Below are positions 8,356-18,063 of a stretch of 64,000 nucleotides of DNA, one piece after another. The stretch is from Hwanghaeella grinnelliae (GTDB taxonomy: Bacteria > Pseudomonadota > Alphaproteobacteria > UBA8366 > Aestuariispiraceae), in NCBI RefSeq assembly GCF_004005845.1, contig NZ_SADE01000001.1, positions 1,302,001 through 1,366,000 on the forward strand. Reading direction: 5' to 3'. The notes under the pieces are model-generated. The model saw only the letters and a list, made by a program, of their open reading frames with translations, ran no database searches and was not told where the DNA came from. Both the position numbers and the translations under genes were made by a program. The first letter of the stretch is position 1; each line of letters opens with the position of its first letter.

Positions 8356-9579
8356 TCACTCGGCCGCGAGCGCCAGGCCGCCCGCCGCCGTGAAGCCGCC
8401 GCCGACGAGCGTGCCGTTCTTATAGACAGCCCGGTGGTTGGTCTTGTCCGCTGCCATTTCGATATCGGCGACCGGGTTACCATCGACGATGACCAGGTCC
8501 GCCAGCATGCCTTCGGCGATGGCGCCCTGTTCCGGCAGGCCGATCAGGTCCGCCGCGTTGCTGGTGGCGGTGATCAGCGCGTCGGTCGGCGTCATGCCGC
8601 CTTCCACCATGTAGCGCAGTTCCTGCAGGTTTTCCCCATGCTTGTTAAAGGGCGTGCCCGCATCGGTGCCCAGCGCGATCTTGCCGCCCAGCTCATAGAA
8701 GCGCTTGAAGCTGGCCTTGTGGATATCGGCGATGCGGAGTGACTTTTCGATGACGTAATCGGGAATGCCGTTGCCGGCGTTTTCCAGAATGTTGCGCAAA
8801 GCCGCCAGGGTCGGAACCAGATAGGTGCCGCTTTCCAGCATTTCCTCATAGCATTTTTCCGACATGAAAATGCCGTGTTCGATGGAGGAGATGCCCGCGC
8901 GCACCGCGTTCAAAATGCCTTCGGTGCCCTGGGCATGGCTGGCGGTGGGTTTGTGGAAGCGTTTCGCCTCATGCACCCCGGCGGTCATTTCCTCCGGGCT
9001 GTAGTGGGCGTCTTCCGGGTTCACGCCGGGGGTCATCACCCCGCCGGTCGCCATGATCTTCACCAGGTCGCAGCCAGCATGGACCTGTTCGCGCACGGCC
9101 TTCTTCACATCGTCGCAGCCGTCGGCGACGCGGCCGGTGCGGTTGCCGTGCCCGCCGGTCATGCAGATCATCCGCCCCGCCGCACTGATCGAGGGGCCGA
9201 CGAACTCGCCCTTGCGGATCGCGTCGCGAACCGAGAATTCGATATAGTCCTTGCCGCCGCAATCGCGGATCATGGTGATGCCGGATTTCAGGCTGGTCTG
9301 CGCGTTGGACAACACGGTCAACGCGATCTGCCCGGTGGATTTCTTCATCATCGAGGCGTTGGGGTCGGCGGCGGCGTCATAGCACAGATGCACATGGCAA
9401 TCGGCCATGCCGGGCAGCAGGGTGCCGCCGGAGGTATCCACCACGTCGCCCGCGAATCCGTCGAATTCGCCGACCGGCGCGAGTTTCGCGATCTTCCCGC
9501 CTTCGACCAGCACCGCATGCCCGTCCAGCAGCGTGCCCTTGCCGTCGAAAACCTTACCCCCAGTGAATAGCGTCGCCAT
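8356..9579 (-). CDS. Metal-dependent amidohydrolase (imidazolonepropionase / Xaa-Pro dipeptidase type)
   Basis: The ATG at 9579 is chosen because AGGAGG lies 7 bases upstream; the frame is open further to 9606. The 407-residue protein has the amidohydrolase hallmarks: LLPGMADCHVHLCYD (HxH metal site), DLVKIMATGGVMTPG (carboxylated Lys candidate), ASHAQGTEGILNAV, SIEHGIFM and ALGTDAGTPFNKHGENLQELRYM (catalytic Asp). The group includes prolidase-like and acyl-amino-acid hydrolases; the substrate is not evident. It is upstream of ruvX in the same operon, an arrangement common in Rhodospirillales-type genomes. Confidence 0.88.
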   Translation of the reverse strand: MATLFTGGKVFDGKGTLLDGHAVLVEGGKIAKLAPVGEFDGFAGDVVDTSGGTLLPGMADCHVHLCYDAAADPNASMMKKSTGQIALTVLSNAQTSLKSGITMIRDCGGKDYIEFSVRDAIRKGEFVGPSISAAGRMICMTGGHGNRTGRVADGCDDVKKAVREQVHAGCDLVKIMATGGVMTPGVNPEDAHYSPEEMTAGVHEAKRFHKPTASHAQGTEGILNAVRAGISSIEHGIFMSEKCYEEMLESGTYLVPTLAALRNILENAGNGIPDYVIEKSLRIADIHKASFKRFYELGGKIALGTDAGTPFNKHGENLQELRYMVEGGMTPTDALITATSNAADLIGLPEQGAIAEGMLADLVIVDGNPVADIEMAADKTNHRAVYKNGTLVGGGFTAAGGLALAAE

Positions 9580-9764
9580 CCCCATGCCTCCTGACTGAAA
9601 ATGCAATTAGCGCCCGTACGGGCCGTTTCCGAAGACTATGCCTCTGGAGCGGTGAGGCCAAGCAGAGGCTGGAGGATGCGCAGGGCATTTGTTGATGGTG
9701 CGCGGGCTCTGTCTTTCGGGCCGTGCCGATTGTCTGGATGTATCAACCAGAATGCCGATCGAGT

Positions 9765-12164
9765 TCAGTGACAGTATTTATCGACCGTGTCGTTGAAGAC
9801 GTCGCTATCACGGTAGCTGTTCATGAGCTGCGAAAGGGGAGGGCTCCCCTCAGTCTTGGAGGATGTGTCCAAGTAGTGGCTCAGGCCGAAATAGGGGATC
9901 ATTCCCCGCTCCCGTATAGCCGTTTCGAACCTCTGGAATCGATACTGGCGATCGAGAAATCCTTTCTCGAACTTGTCTATGGCATCATTAAGATTCCTCG
10001 CCGACCCATTGTCTATGGCAGGCTTCAGAAGCGCCCAGTACACCATGAAGTCCACGCTCCCATTATTCAGTGCGGACTTGAACTTCTTCTTGGTTTTCGC
10101 GAGCGATCTGTAGTCGTCGAACTGGCTGACAAAGAATTTCTCCTTTGCCTCAGGCTCTATGAAGGATTTCGCAACGAAGCCCCAGATGGCTGCGAATTCC
10201 TTGTCCGCTACGACAAGCCGACGAAAAGCCTCCTCCAAAGGACCCTCTTGCCAGGAGGCTCCAGAATTTCCTTCTGCAGCCAGTAGGTAGGCTTCTTTTG
10301 AGCGGATTTTTTGCCATCTGGCCCAGATCTCACGCCAACGCGCGATATTCTCCGGCTTCAAGTTTAGTTCACCCTGCTCCAAAGCGTATTCCAGCTTAGC
10401 CCTCACATCCCCCCATCTCGTGTCAGCGTCACCGTCTATTATCGCTTCGGCAGCCGCAATTCGTGTGCGTTTGATTTGCTGCGTCTCATGAAACCGTTCC
10501 TCGAAGTTGCTCATTGCGGTCACGAACGCGCCGGGACGTTCGGTGTTGTTGGCGCCCGTCACGTCGCGAAGTTTGTTTACTAGATCCCTGTATCTTTTCG
10601 GGTCTTCGCTTTCGAATTCTGCAGCGAGCTCTGCTGTGCCAACTCTGACTTGCTCGATTTCTGTTCTGAGGAAAATGTCGTGTACGGCTCCCGACATTTG
10701 CTGGATTCGTTCCAGCGCGCTTGTGACGAAGCTCTGTGCACCTGCCGCGAAACGGGCCTTTAGTTCCTGTAACTTCTGACCCGCGATCGGCGGCAGAGTG
10801 CGCTTCGCGGTGACGCTGGCGTCCCTTGGCGGGGAGTTAGCAGGAGTGAATATCGACTTTATTAGTTGGAGCCTTTGTTCCAGCGCCTCCGAGAAGTATT
10901 CGCCGACAGGGCCTTGAATACCGCCCGCGACGACGTCGAGGGCAATATCGAGGAAGGGGTCGCCGCCGGATGCCGCCCGAATGGCTGGAATGTGCCGTGG
11001 ATCCAGGATGGATGCGCTGATGAGGTCCAATAGCTCTGTTCGATAGGTTGCCAACCTGTCCGGAAGCGCAGAAATTTTACCGATTGGCTGGGGGGCGCCA
11101 ACCTCCTCCGCCATGGCCTGAATAGCGCTGGTGTAGTCCTTGGCGAACCATCCTTCCGCTTGACGGGCTTCCGATACGCTCATCTCCGAGAACGGCGCAA
11201 CTTTTCGGGAAATTTCGGCGCCGGTGCTTCCTCGTTCCTGGGTTGGGTCGACTACCGTATGCCCATTCCGACCATCGGCTTCGCCCCGCGGTTTCTCCTC
11301 CGTCGGCGTCCCGCCGGTCCCTCTCCCGTTACTTGGCCCACTTGGCCCGTCGGCACTGCGGGGCGGTGGCGGGTTCCAATCCCCAAGGTCCAATGCGGCG
11401 AAACGCCCGGGCAGATGCGGGATTACATTGGCGACGTAGGCGTGGTCGTCCTCATCAAGATCCTGTGTATCGAGCAGGCTTTCGAGTATCGATGCGAAAA
11501 TCCGGGCGGCCGCTTCCGTGGCGGCGTGTTTCTCAACGCCGTCATTGAGTGTCAGATACTGGCCGTAGGCCCCATTGATGGACGCACGAACCCTTCCTTC
11601 CGGCGCGGCAACCTGACCGCCGAGCAGGGACGCTGAAGTGGAAAGAGCGGTGACGACGACCAGAACATCGACAGCGGACCTGTACCGGGTGAAGTGTGGA
11701 AAGGCGAGGTCGAGAATCCTCTTGATGCCGGACAGTGGAAGGTCGTCACCCTTTGTGCCAGCCTCTGCTCCTGAATACTCGGAATTATTTTCCCGCGACA
11801 AGCGGACCATCAACAAGGTGGTTTCGGTCAGAATTCCCAGAATTATCACCGCTAGAGAAACCGAGAACAGAACTGCAGGAGAGGGCAGGAACTCATCGAC
11901 AAGGGTGGATGTATCGAGAAGAAATGCGTCAATATCCTGAATGCTCTTGAGGGTCAGAGATCCATTCTGAATGCCCAGATTCAGGGCGGTTTCCATGGCT
12001 TTATAGAGGAGGCCGACGGAAAGGACGACGAGGCCGACTTGCCTAGATTTTCTGCCGGTTGCTTTCATGAAGGCGCCGAACATGCCCCCAGGTCCGTACC
12101 GAGCGACGGCTTCCCCGAGGATTGCGGCGACGAGCGACCAGGCAATGACTGTCCAAATACTCAT
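9765..12164 (-). CDS. Large membrane-anchored protein of unknown family (799 aa)
   Basis: The N-terminal 190 residues contain about four hydrophobic helices (SIWTVIAWSLVAAILGEAVA; QVGLVVLSVGLLYKAMETAL; AVLFSVSLAVIILGILTETTLLMV; SAVDVLVVVTALSTSASLLGG). A disordered Pro/Gly/Asp-rich linker follows at about 265-325 (NPPPPRSADGPSGPSNGRG and onward). The remaining 470 residues are highly helical and charged, with no motif I recognise. No nuclease, kinase, NTPase or peptidase signature is visible. The gene is monocistronic, less G+C-rich than its neighbours, and sits between the amidohydrolase and gatC, so it looks like an accessory insertion. Confidence 0.8.
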   Translation of the reverse strand: MSIWTVIAWSLVAAILGEAVARYGPGGMFGAFMKATGRKSRQVGLVVLSVGLLYKAMETALNLGIQNGSLTLKSIQDIDAFLLDTSTLVDEFLPSPAVLFSVSLAVIILGILTETTLLMVRLSRENNSEYSGAEAGTKGDDLPLSGIKRILDLAFPHFTRYRSAVDVLVVVTALSTSASLLGGQVAAPEGRVRASINGAYGQYLTLNDGVEKHAATEAAARIFASILESLLDTQDLDEDDHAYVANVIPHLPGRFAALDLGDWNPPPPRSADGPSGPSNGRGTGGTPTEEKPRGEADGRNGHTVVDPTQERGSTGAEISRKVAPFSEMSVSEARQAEGWFAKDYTSAIQAMAEEVGAPQPIGKISALPDRLATYRTELLDLISASILDPRHIPAIRAASGGDPFLDIALDVVAGGIQGPVGEYFSEALEQRLQLIKSIFTPANSPPRDASVTAKRTLPPIAGQKLQELKARFAAGAQSFVTSALERIQQMSGAVHDIFLRTEIEQVRVGTAELAAEFESEDPKRYRDLVNKLRDVTGANNTERPGAFVTAMSNFEERFHETQQIKRTRIAAAEAIIDGDADTRWGDVRAKLEYALEQGELNLKPENIARWREIWARWQKIRSKEAYLLAAEGNSGASWQEGPLEEAFRRLVVADKEFAAIWGFVAKSFIEPEAKEKFFVSQFDDYRSLAKTKKKFKSALNNGSVDFMVYWALLKPAIDNGSARNLNDAIDKFEKGFLDRQYRFQRFETAIRERGMIPYFGLSHYLDTSSKTEGSPPLSQLMNSYRDSDVFNDTVDKYCH

Positions 12165-12502
12165 GGCGACACCTCTACCTTAATCGTTGAAATAGAGATT
12201 TTGAACAACCAAGGGTATCCATAACATAGAATTTGAAGTCAGAAAAGTTGTAAGGGGGCGGCTGGCCGAGGCTCTTTTATTGGGCTGCCGGGGCCGGTCG
12301 CGTCCGCATATGTCGCGGAGTTACACATTCAAGCGGTATCGCGGGGCCGTGGCGGCTCCCCCCCTATCCCGCCTTGTTCCCCTCCTGCCTTGTTCCTGGG
12401 GGGCGTGGGTGTTAGAGCTTGTCTTCGCTTCGGTCGCGCGGCGGAAATGGCTGCGGGCCGGGGCTTTCTCGGGTTTTCAAAGCAGTGATGGAAAGGGCGG
12501 AC
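12165..12502. other. Divergent intergenic region before gatC
   Basis: No gene is supported in this 338-base stretch. It must hold the promoters of the 799-residue protein gene (leftward) and of gatCAB (rightward). A direct repeat GCCTTGTTCC occurs at 12371-12380 and 12387-12396, flanked by C-runs and G-runs (about 12358-12364 and 12399-12404) that could pair. The AAAGG before 12503 is the gatC ribosome-binding site. Confidence 0.45.
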
Positions 12503-12790
12503 ATGGCGCTCGACAAGCAAACCGTGGCCAAGGTCGCGCATTTGGCGCGCATTCGCGTCGAGGAAGACGAGTTGGAAACGCTGGCCGGCGAAATGAACTC
12601 CATCATCGGCTGGGTGGAGCAACTGGGCGAAGTGGATACCGACGGCGTGGAGCCGATGACATCCGCCGTCGACCTGAAGCTGCGCCTGCGCGAAGACGCA
12701 ATAACCGACGGCGATTATCCGGACCGGGTGCTGAAGAACGGCCCGTCGACCGAGATGCATTTCTACGTCGTTCCCAAAGTTGTCGAATAG
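12503..12790 (+). CDS. gatC: Asp/Glu-tRNA amidotransferase subunit C
   Basis: The 95-residue protein starts at the ATG at 12503, preceded by AAAGGGCGG. It shows the family sequence MALDKQTVAKVAHLARIRVEEDELE, MNSIIGWVEQL, the conserved LRLREDAITDGDYPDRVLKNGP and the C-terminal FYVVPKVVE. GatC wraps around GatA and stabilises the GatCAB complex that converts Glu-tRNA(Gln) and Asp-tRNA(Asn) to the amidated forms. The stop is 3 bases before gatA, so the genes are translationally linked. Confidence 0.96.
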   Translation: MALDKQTVAKVAHLARIRVEEDELETLAGEMNSIIGWVEQLGEVDTDGVEPMTSAVDLKLRLREDAITDGDYPDRVLKNGPSTEMHFYVVPKVVE

Positions 12791-12793
12791 GGA

Positions 12794-14278
12794 ATGGAAT
12801 CCATGTCCGATATGCTGACACTCACCCTCGCCGAAGCGCGCGACAAGCTCCGCGCCAAGGAAATCACCGCCGTCGAACTGACCGACGCGTATCTCAACGC
12901 CATGGAGCAGACGCGGGATCTGAACTGCTACATCACCGAAACGCCGGAAAAGGCACGCGCCATGGCCAAGGCCTCGGACGAGCGCATCGCCGCCGGCAAG
13001 GCGGGCGCGATGGAAGGCCTGCCGATCGGGATGAAGGATCTGTTCTGCACGAATGGCGTTCAGTCCACCGCCGGCAGCCATATTCTGGAAGGCTTCACGC
13101 CGACCTATGAAAGCACCGTCTCGCAAAACCTGTGGGACGCGGGCGCGGTGATGCTGGGCAAGACGAACCTGGACGAATTCGCCATGGGCTCGTCGAACCT
13201 GACCAGCTATTACGGCGGGGTGAAAAACCCCTATACCAAGGCGGGGTCCAACCAGTCGCTGGTGCCGGGCGGGTCTTCCGGCGGGTCGGCCGCGGCCGTT
13301 GCCGCTCATGCGGCCATCGCCGCGACCGGGACCGATACCGGCGGATCGATCCGCCAGCCGGCCGCCTTCGCGGGCCTTGTCGGGTTCAAGCCGACCTATG
13401 GCCGGTGTTCGCGTTGGGGCATCGTTGCCTTCGCCTCCTCGCTGGATCAGGCCGGACCGATGACCCGCACCGTGCGCGACAGCGCGATCATGCTGGGCGC
13501 CATGGCAGGGTTCGACGCCAAGGATTCCACCAGCCTGGACGTGGCCGTGCCGGATTTCGAAGCGGCGCTGACCGGCGATATCCGCGGCATGAAGATCGGC
13601 ATTCCCAAGGAATACCGCGTCGAAAACATGCCGGCCGATATCGAAGCGCTTTGGAAACAGGGCATCGAATGGATGAAGGATGCCGGCGCGGAAGTGGTCG
13701 ACGTCACCCTGCCGCATACGAAATACGCGTTGCCGACTTATTATATCGTCGCGCCGGCGGAGGCTTCCTCCAACCTCGCGCGGTATGACGGCGTGCGCTT
13801 CGGCTTGCGGGTCGAGGGCAAGGACCTGAACGAAATGTACGAGAACACGCGCGCCGCCGGTTTCGGGGCGGAAGTGCGCCGCCGCGTGCTGATCGGCACC
13901 TATGTTCTCTCGGCCGGATACTACGACGCCTATTACCTGAAGGCGCAGAAGGTCCGCACCAAGATCGCCCAGGACTTCAAGAATGCCTGGGGCCAATGCG
14001 ACCTGCTGCTGACGCCGACGACGCCCAGCGCCGCCTTCGCGATGGACGAGAAGATCGACGACCCGGTGGCGATGTATCTGAACGACGTCTTCACCGTGCC
14101 GGCCTCGCTGGCCGGGCTGCCGGGCATTTCGGTGCCGGCGGGCGTCGACAAGGACGGGCTGCCGCTGGGCCTGCAGTTGATCGGTCCGGCAATGGGCGAG
14201 GAAGCGGTTCTGCGCGCGGCCGGCGTGCTGGAAACGGCGGCCGGGTTCTCCGCCAAGCCGGCTTTGATGGCGGCCTGA
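12794..14278 (+). CDS. gatA: Asp/Glu-tRNA amidotransferase subunit A
   Basis: The 494-residue amidase-signature enzyme has the Lys-Ser-Ser triad at about K81 (GMKDLF), S161 ([14 protein letters not shown]) and S185 ([13 protein letters not shown]), numbered from the ATG at 12794. An ATG at 12803 is an equally possible start. GatA hydrolyses glutamine and channels ammonia to GatB for tRNA transamidation. It follows gatC by 3 bases. gatB is not immediately next; a small VOC-fold gene intervenes. Confidence 0.97.
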   Translation: MESMSDMLTLTLAEARDKLRAKEITAVELTDAYLNAMEQTRDLNCYITETPEKARAMAKASDERIAAGKAGAMEGLPIGMKDLFCTNGVQSTAGSHILEGFTPTYESTVSQNLWDAGAVMLGKTNLDEFAMGSSNLTSYYGGVKNPYTKAGSNQSLVPGGSSGGSAAAVAAHAAIAATGTDTGGSIRQPAAFAGLVGFKPTYGRCSRWGIVAFASSLDQAGPMTRTVRDSAIMLGAMAGFDAKDSTSLDVAVPDFEAALTGDIRGMKIGIPKEYRVENMPADIEALWKQGIEWMKDAGAEVVDVTLPHTKYALPTYYIVAPAEASSNLARYDGVRFGLRVEGKDLNEMYENTRAAGFGAEVRRRVLIGTYVLSAGYYDAYYLKAQKVRTKIAQDFKNAWGQCDLLLTPTTPSAAFAMDEKIDDPVAMYLNDVFTVPASLAGLPGISVPAGVDKDGLPLGLQLIGPAMGEEAVLRAAGVLETAAGFSAKPALMAA

Positions 14279-14296
14279 TCGGCGACGGGGAACGGC

Positions 14297-14677
14297 ATGT
14301 CTTCCGAACCGGTCAATGTCGCGATCCCGATCCTGCCGTCATCGGATACGGCGGCGGCGGTCGCGTTCTGGCAGGGGCTGGGTTTTGAGATCGGCCATGT
14401 CTTCGGCGCGGAAAACGAGGGTGGAGGCTACGGCATCGTGCGGGACGGGGAGGTGGAGTTCCACTTCCTGGACATGGCGGACAGCCATGTGGCGCAGAAT
14501 ACAAGCTGCTACATCCGGGTGTCGGATGTAGATGCCTGGTTCGACCGCCTTGCGCCGAAGGTGAAAGCCCCGGCGCGGGTCAGCGAGGAACCGTTGGACC
14601 GAGAGTGGGGCATGCGTGAGTTTTACATCTGGGACCGTGACGGGGTCCTGTTCAAGTTCGGCCAAGTTCTCGATTGA
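14297..14677 (+). CDS. VOC-fold (glyoxalase / bleomycin-resistance-like) protein
   Basis: The 126-residue single-domain VOC protein begins VNVAIPILPSSDTAAAVAFWQGLGFEI, continues with DGEVEFHFLDMADSHVAQNTSCYIRVSDVDAWFDRL, and ends with the typical EFYIWDRDGVLFKFGQ. The arrangement resembles bleomycin-binding dimers (BRP) more than glyoxalase I. GGGGAA precedes the ATG. It is inserted in the gatA-gatB interval with short gaps (18 and 50 bases) and the same direction, so it is co-transcribed with the translation genes although no functional link is obvious. Confidence 0.82.
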   Translation: MSSEPVNVAIPILPSSDTAAAVAFWQGLGFEIGHVFGAENEGGGYGIVRDGEVEFHFLDMADSHVAQNTSCYIRVSDVDAWFDRLAPKVKAPARVSEEPLDREWGMREFYIWDRDGVLFKFGQVLD

Positions 14678-14727
14678 GGGCGTTGGGCTGGACGGTACCG
14701 AGTTTGAAGATCTGAAGGACGTAAGCG

Positions 14728-16185
14728 ATGGGCGACATCATCAAGGGCGAAACCGGCGACTGGGAAATCGTGATGGGCTTGGAAGTGCATGCCCAGATCA
14801 CCTCGAAGTCCAAGCTGTTCTCCGGCGCCGCGACCAATTTCGGCGGTGACCCGAACGAACAGGTCAGCCTGGTCGACGCGGCCATGCCGGGCATGCTGCC
14901 GGTCCTGAACGCCGAATGCGTTCGCCAGGGCGTGCGCACCGGCCTGGCGCTGAAGGCGCAGATCAACAAGCGCTCGGTCTTTGCCCGCAAAAACTACTTC
15001 TACGCCGACCTGCCGCAGGGCTATCAGATCTCACAGTACGAAGAACCCGTGGTGGGTGAGGGCGAGGTGCAGATCGATCTGGCCGACGGCACCAGCAAAT
15101 CCATCGGCATCGAACGGCTGCACCTGGAACAGGATGCGGGCAAGTCGCTGCACGACCAGCATCCCAGCAAGTCCTATATCGACCTGAACCGGTCTGGCGT
15201 CGCTTTGATGGAAATCGTCTCCAAGCCGGACATGCGCTCGGCCGACGAAGCGACGGCCTATGTGAACAAGCTGCGCTCCATCGTTCGCTATATCGGGTCT
15301 TGCGACGGCAATATGGCCGAAGGCTCGATGCGCGCCGACGTCAACATCTCCGTCCGAAAGGCGGGGGAGCCCATGGGCACGCGCACGGAGTTGAAGAACC
15401 TGAACTCCGTCCGTTTCATCCGTCAGGCGATCGAGATCGAGGCCAAGCGCCAGGTCAAGGTCATCGAAGGCGGTGGGGAAATCACCCAGGAAACCCGTCT
15501 GTTCGACCCGACCAAGGGCGAGACGCGGTCCATGCGGTCCAAGGAAGACGCGCATGATTACCGCTATTTCCCGGACCCGGACCTGCTGCCGCTGGAATTG
15601 GAAGACGCCTTTATCGACGAGTGCCTGAAAAGCCTGCCGGAACTGCCGGACGAGAAGAAGGCCCGCTTCATGGCCGATTACGGCTTGGGCGCCTATGACG
15701 CCGGCGTGCTGGTGGCGGATCAGGAAACCGCCGCCTATTTCGAGGAAGCCGCCAAGGCCGCGGGCGACGCCAAACTGGCCGCCAACTGGATCACGGTGGA
15801 ACTGTTCGGGCGCTTGAACAAGGCGGGCACGGACCTGGGCGACAGCCCGATTTCGGCCAAGCAGATCGGTGAGCTGATCGGCCTGATCAAGGATGACACG
15901 ATTTCCGGAAAGATCGCCAAGGACGTCTTCGACGAAATGTTCGAGACCTCCAAGGACCCCGGCGTCATCGTCGAGGAAAAGGGCCTGAAGCAGATCACCG
16001 ATACGGGTGCGATCGAGTCCATCGTTGACGACATCATCGCCAACAATGAAGGCCAGGTCAGCGCCTATCGCGGCGGCAAGACGGGCCTGCTCGGCTGGTT
16101 CGTCGGCCAGGTGATGAAACAGACCCAGGGCAAGGCCAATCCCGGGGTCGTCAACAAGCTGTTGAAAGACAAGCTGGACGGGTAG
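14728..16185 (+). CDS. gatB: Asp/Glu-tRNA amidotransferase subunit B
   Basis: The 485-residue protein has canonical GatB sequences: [51 protein letters not shown], the tRNA-facing [12 protein letters not shown], and [14 protein letters not shown]. The C-terminal YqeY-like tail ends with [15 protein letters not shown]. GatB phosphorylates the misacylated tRNA and performs the amidation. AAGGA lies 8 bases upstream of the ATG. It is the last gene of the gatC-gatA-VOC-gatB unit. Confidence 0.97.
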   Translation: MGDIIKGETGDWEIVMGLEVHAQITSKSKLFSGAATNFGGDPNEQVSLVDAAMPGMLPVLNAECVRQGVRTGLALKAQINKRSVFARKNYFYADLPQGYQISQYEEPVVGEGEVQIDLADGTSKSIGIERLHLEQDAGKSLHDQHPSKSYIDLNRSGVALMEIVSKPDMRSADEATAYVNKLRSIVRYIGSCDGNMAEGSMRADVNISVRKAGEPMGTRTELKNLNSVRFIRQAIEIEAKRQVKVIEGGGEITQETRLFDPTKGETRSMRSKEDAHDYRYFPDPDLLPLELEDAFIDECLKSLPELPDEKKARFMADYGLGAYDAGVLVADQETAAYFEEAAKAAGDAKLAANWITVELFGRLNKAGTDLGDSPISAKQIGELIGLIKDDTISGKIAKDVFDEMFETSKDPGVIVEEKGLKQITDTGAIESIVDDIIANNEGQVSAYRGGKTGLLGWFVGQVMKQTQGKANPGVVNKLLKDKLDG

Positions 16186-16325
16186 GGGGGATGGCGGCCT
16201 GTGGCACGGTGTTAGGTAGATCACCGTTCACACTGTGAAACGCAATCTAATTCCCCTGTAATTGACACCCGTATTTGGAAAAAGATAGGCTGATTATTCT
16301 ATCAATGTTTGTTTTGGGGGGTGTG

Positions 16326-17042
16326 ATGTTTCGCAAGGTAATCGCTTTTTCGGTGCTCGTGGTTCTGAGCGGAATAGGCAGTACGCACGCGGCTACGGTC
16401 AATTTTACGGCAAAGATATCTGGCTTTTCAGGAAACCTCGCTGCTCTTGGAGCTTCAGATGGAGATAGTGTTTCGGGCAGTTTGTCGTTTGACGACATAA
16501 ACCCCTTGGAAGACAGTTTATCGAAATCCGTGTACAATCTGACCGAGCTCACAATGAGTATTGGATCGGTCTTTTTTCAATCTCCAGATCCCTTTCCCGC
16601 ACCGCCATTTTCTTCGGCCAACAAATTGCGTATCAACAATGACATCCAAGGGCCTACTTCACCTGTACCTACGGACACGGCTGAAATCTCGGTTCAGGAC
16701 GGTGCATTCGCAGCAAATGGACTTTTCCTGTCCGTTTTTAACATGACTTTGTTCGCGAATTCATCCGCGATTGAAGACGCATCCGGGACACCTGTTGTGA
16801 ACCTCTTGCAGGCGATCGTAGGACCCGCAGCGACGCAGAGGTCCTTCGTAATCAATGTCGGTGATGAACAGGGGCGGTTCTCTGGTCCGTCGGTTGGGTT
16901 TTCCGATTTGGTGTTTAGTGGAGACGAAAACGTTTCAACTGTTCCAGTTCCGCCAGCGCTTGGTCTCCTAGCGATAGGACTTGCCGCGTTGGGATCGGCC
17001 AAGAAGCAGCGGACGTCGGTTCGGATGCGCGCCGTAAACTAG
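16326..17042 (+). CDS. VPLPA/PEP-CTERM-type exported protein
   Basis: From the ATG at 16326 (after a GGGGGG run) the protein is 238 residues with a signal peptide MFRKVIAFSVLVVLSGIGSTHA. The mature part is low in charge and Ser/Thr/Asn-rich (VSGSLSFDDINP). The C-terminal sorting tail is VPVPPALGLLAIGLAALGSAKKQR: motif, hydrophobic helix, basic end. Such tails are recognised by exosortases (XrtD for VPLPA-type), and the proteins end up in the envelope or exopolysaccharide matrix. Base composition is A+T-richer than gatB. No exosortase gene is in the window. Confidence 0.8.
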   Translation: MFRKVIAFSVLVVLSGIGSTHAATVNFTAKISGFSGNLAALGASDGDSVSGSLSFDDINPLEDSLSKSVYNLTELTMSIGSVFFQSPDPFPAPPFSSANKLRINNDIQGPTSPVPTDTAEISVQDGAFAANGLFLSVFNMTLFANSSAIEDASGTPVVNLLQAIVGPAATQRSFVINVGDEQGRFSGPSVGFSDLVFSGDENVSTVPVPPALGLLAIGLAALGSAKKQRTSVRMRAVN

Positions 17043-17131
17043 GACACATCTCTGTATCTGTCCTTCGGTTTACGGATTGACGCATCGAGATAGGCCTCAA
17101 TACTCTTGAATGCCCGCTGTACGTTGGGATC

Positions 17132-17830
17132 GTGAGTGTTTCGATGGGCTGTTTTCGCGTCTCTTTCGGCTGTTTTCTTTTCGTCTGTTCGATGGCGGCT
17201 GTGCCCGTGCACGCTGAGTTGGTCAATGCGGACTGGCGGATCGCCGGTGACAAACTGCTGACCCGGGACACGGAAACCGGCCTGGAATGGCTGAACGTCG
17301 AACAGACCTATCGGCGGTCGAAGGCGGATGTGAGCCAGTTGTTCGGGATCGACCAGGAATTCGAGGGGTTCCGCTTCGCGCGGCTGGACGAGTACCAGAC
17401 GCTTTTGAAAAATGCGGGGATCCCGCTGACTTTCGATCGCGCGGAGCCGAGCAATAACTTTTTCGCGGGTGAGGTGACGAACGCAAAGGCTGCCCTGACC
17501 CTGATGGACCTAATCGGGTATTCGGTGTTCATGTTCAAGCGCGGCGCGCCGGATGACGGGCACAGGCGGCTTCACGGCGTTCTGGAGGACGGGTTCAGTC
17601 CCATTCTGGAAACCTTCCAGCCCATCGATGCTATCACCGGTGAAAACGACGGCGGGTTGCGCGCAAGGCTGTCCGCGGCGGTCCTGGAAGATCATCAAGT
17701 CGGCGTCGATGTCGGCATGTTCCTGGTGCGGGAGGCGATCGTTTCGGCGGTCCCCAAACGCTCGTCCCTTGCCATGCTCACATTGGGATCGACCCTTTTT
17801 GCCGAGACATGTTGCGGCCGGATGCGCTGA
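17132..17830 (+). CDS. Exported PEP-CTERM-like protein with a degenerate anchor
   Basis: A signal peptide (FGCFLFVCSMAAVPVHA) leads into the common PEP-CTERM protein module WRIAGDKLLTRDTETGLEWLNVEQTYRRS, EGFRFARLDEYQTLLKNAGI. Normally the tail would read VPEPSSLAMLTLG plus a hydrophobic helix and Arg cluster. Here it reads VPKRSSLAMLTLGSTLFAETCCGRMR: the PEP is gone, the helix is shortened and cysteines intrude. The anchor may be decayed. The start could be GTG 17132 or ATG 17144. It lies between two other PEP-CTERM-type genes. Confidence 0.65.
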   Translation: MSVSMGCFRVSFGCFLFVCSMAAVPVHAELVNADWRIAGDKLLTRDTETGLEWLNVEQTYRRSKADVSQLFGIDQEFEGFRFARLDEYQTLLKNAGIPLTFDRAEPSNNFFAGEVTNAKAALTLMDLIGYSVFMFKRGAPDDGHRRLHGVLEDGFSPILETFQPIDAITGENDGGLRARLSAAVLEDHQVGVDVGMFLVREAIVSAVPKRSSLAMLTLGSTLFAETCCGRMR

Positions 17831-18063
17831 CGGCGGGGACAGAAGACCAACAGGTCCCGTTGATGATCCTGGCGACAGGCGAGAACTCCCCGCACCAAAC
17901 CAGCACCCATCGGCACTGCGCCTTCATCGGTAGCAAGGACGGCAACCTCACGGCGCTGAGTGGACGTTACGGCTTTTCCGACCCGCGTCCTTAGGCAGGA
18001 AAGTTTAGTGAACTGCCTTTGTATTCCCGGTCATGGAAATATTCGAAAAGGGGGGGGCTGCTA

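Noticed and set aside
12329-13996. Long open frame on the minus strand across gatC and gatA (555 codons)
   Set aside because: It is antisense to well-conserved gatC/gatA and rich in His/Arg/Gly as expected for a shadow of G+C-rich coding DNA; no family sequence.
16202-16217. Sigma-54 promoter before the first PEP-CTERM-type gene (TGGCACGGTGTTAGG)
   Set aside because: The -24 part is perfect, but the essential GC of the -12 element is missing (TTAG instead of TTGC); the other PEP-CTERM genes here lack any similar site.
15031-16224. Long minus-strand frame opposite gatB (397 codons)
   Set aside because: Antisense shadow; gatB on the plus strand has all family motifs.
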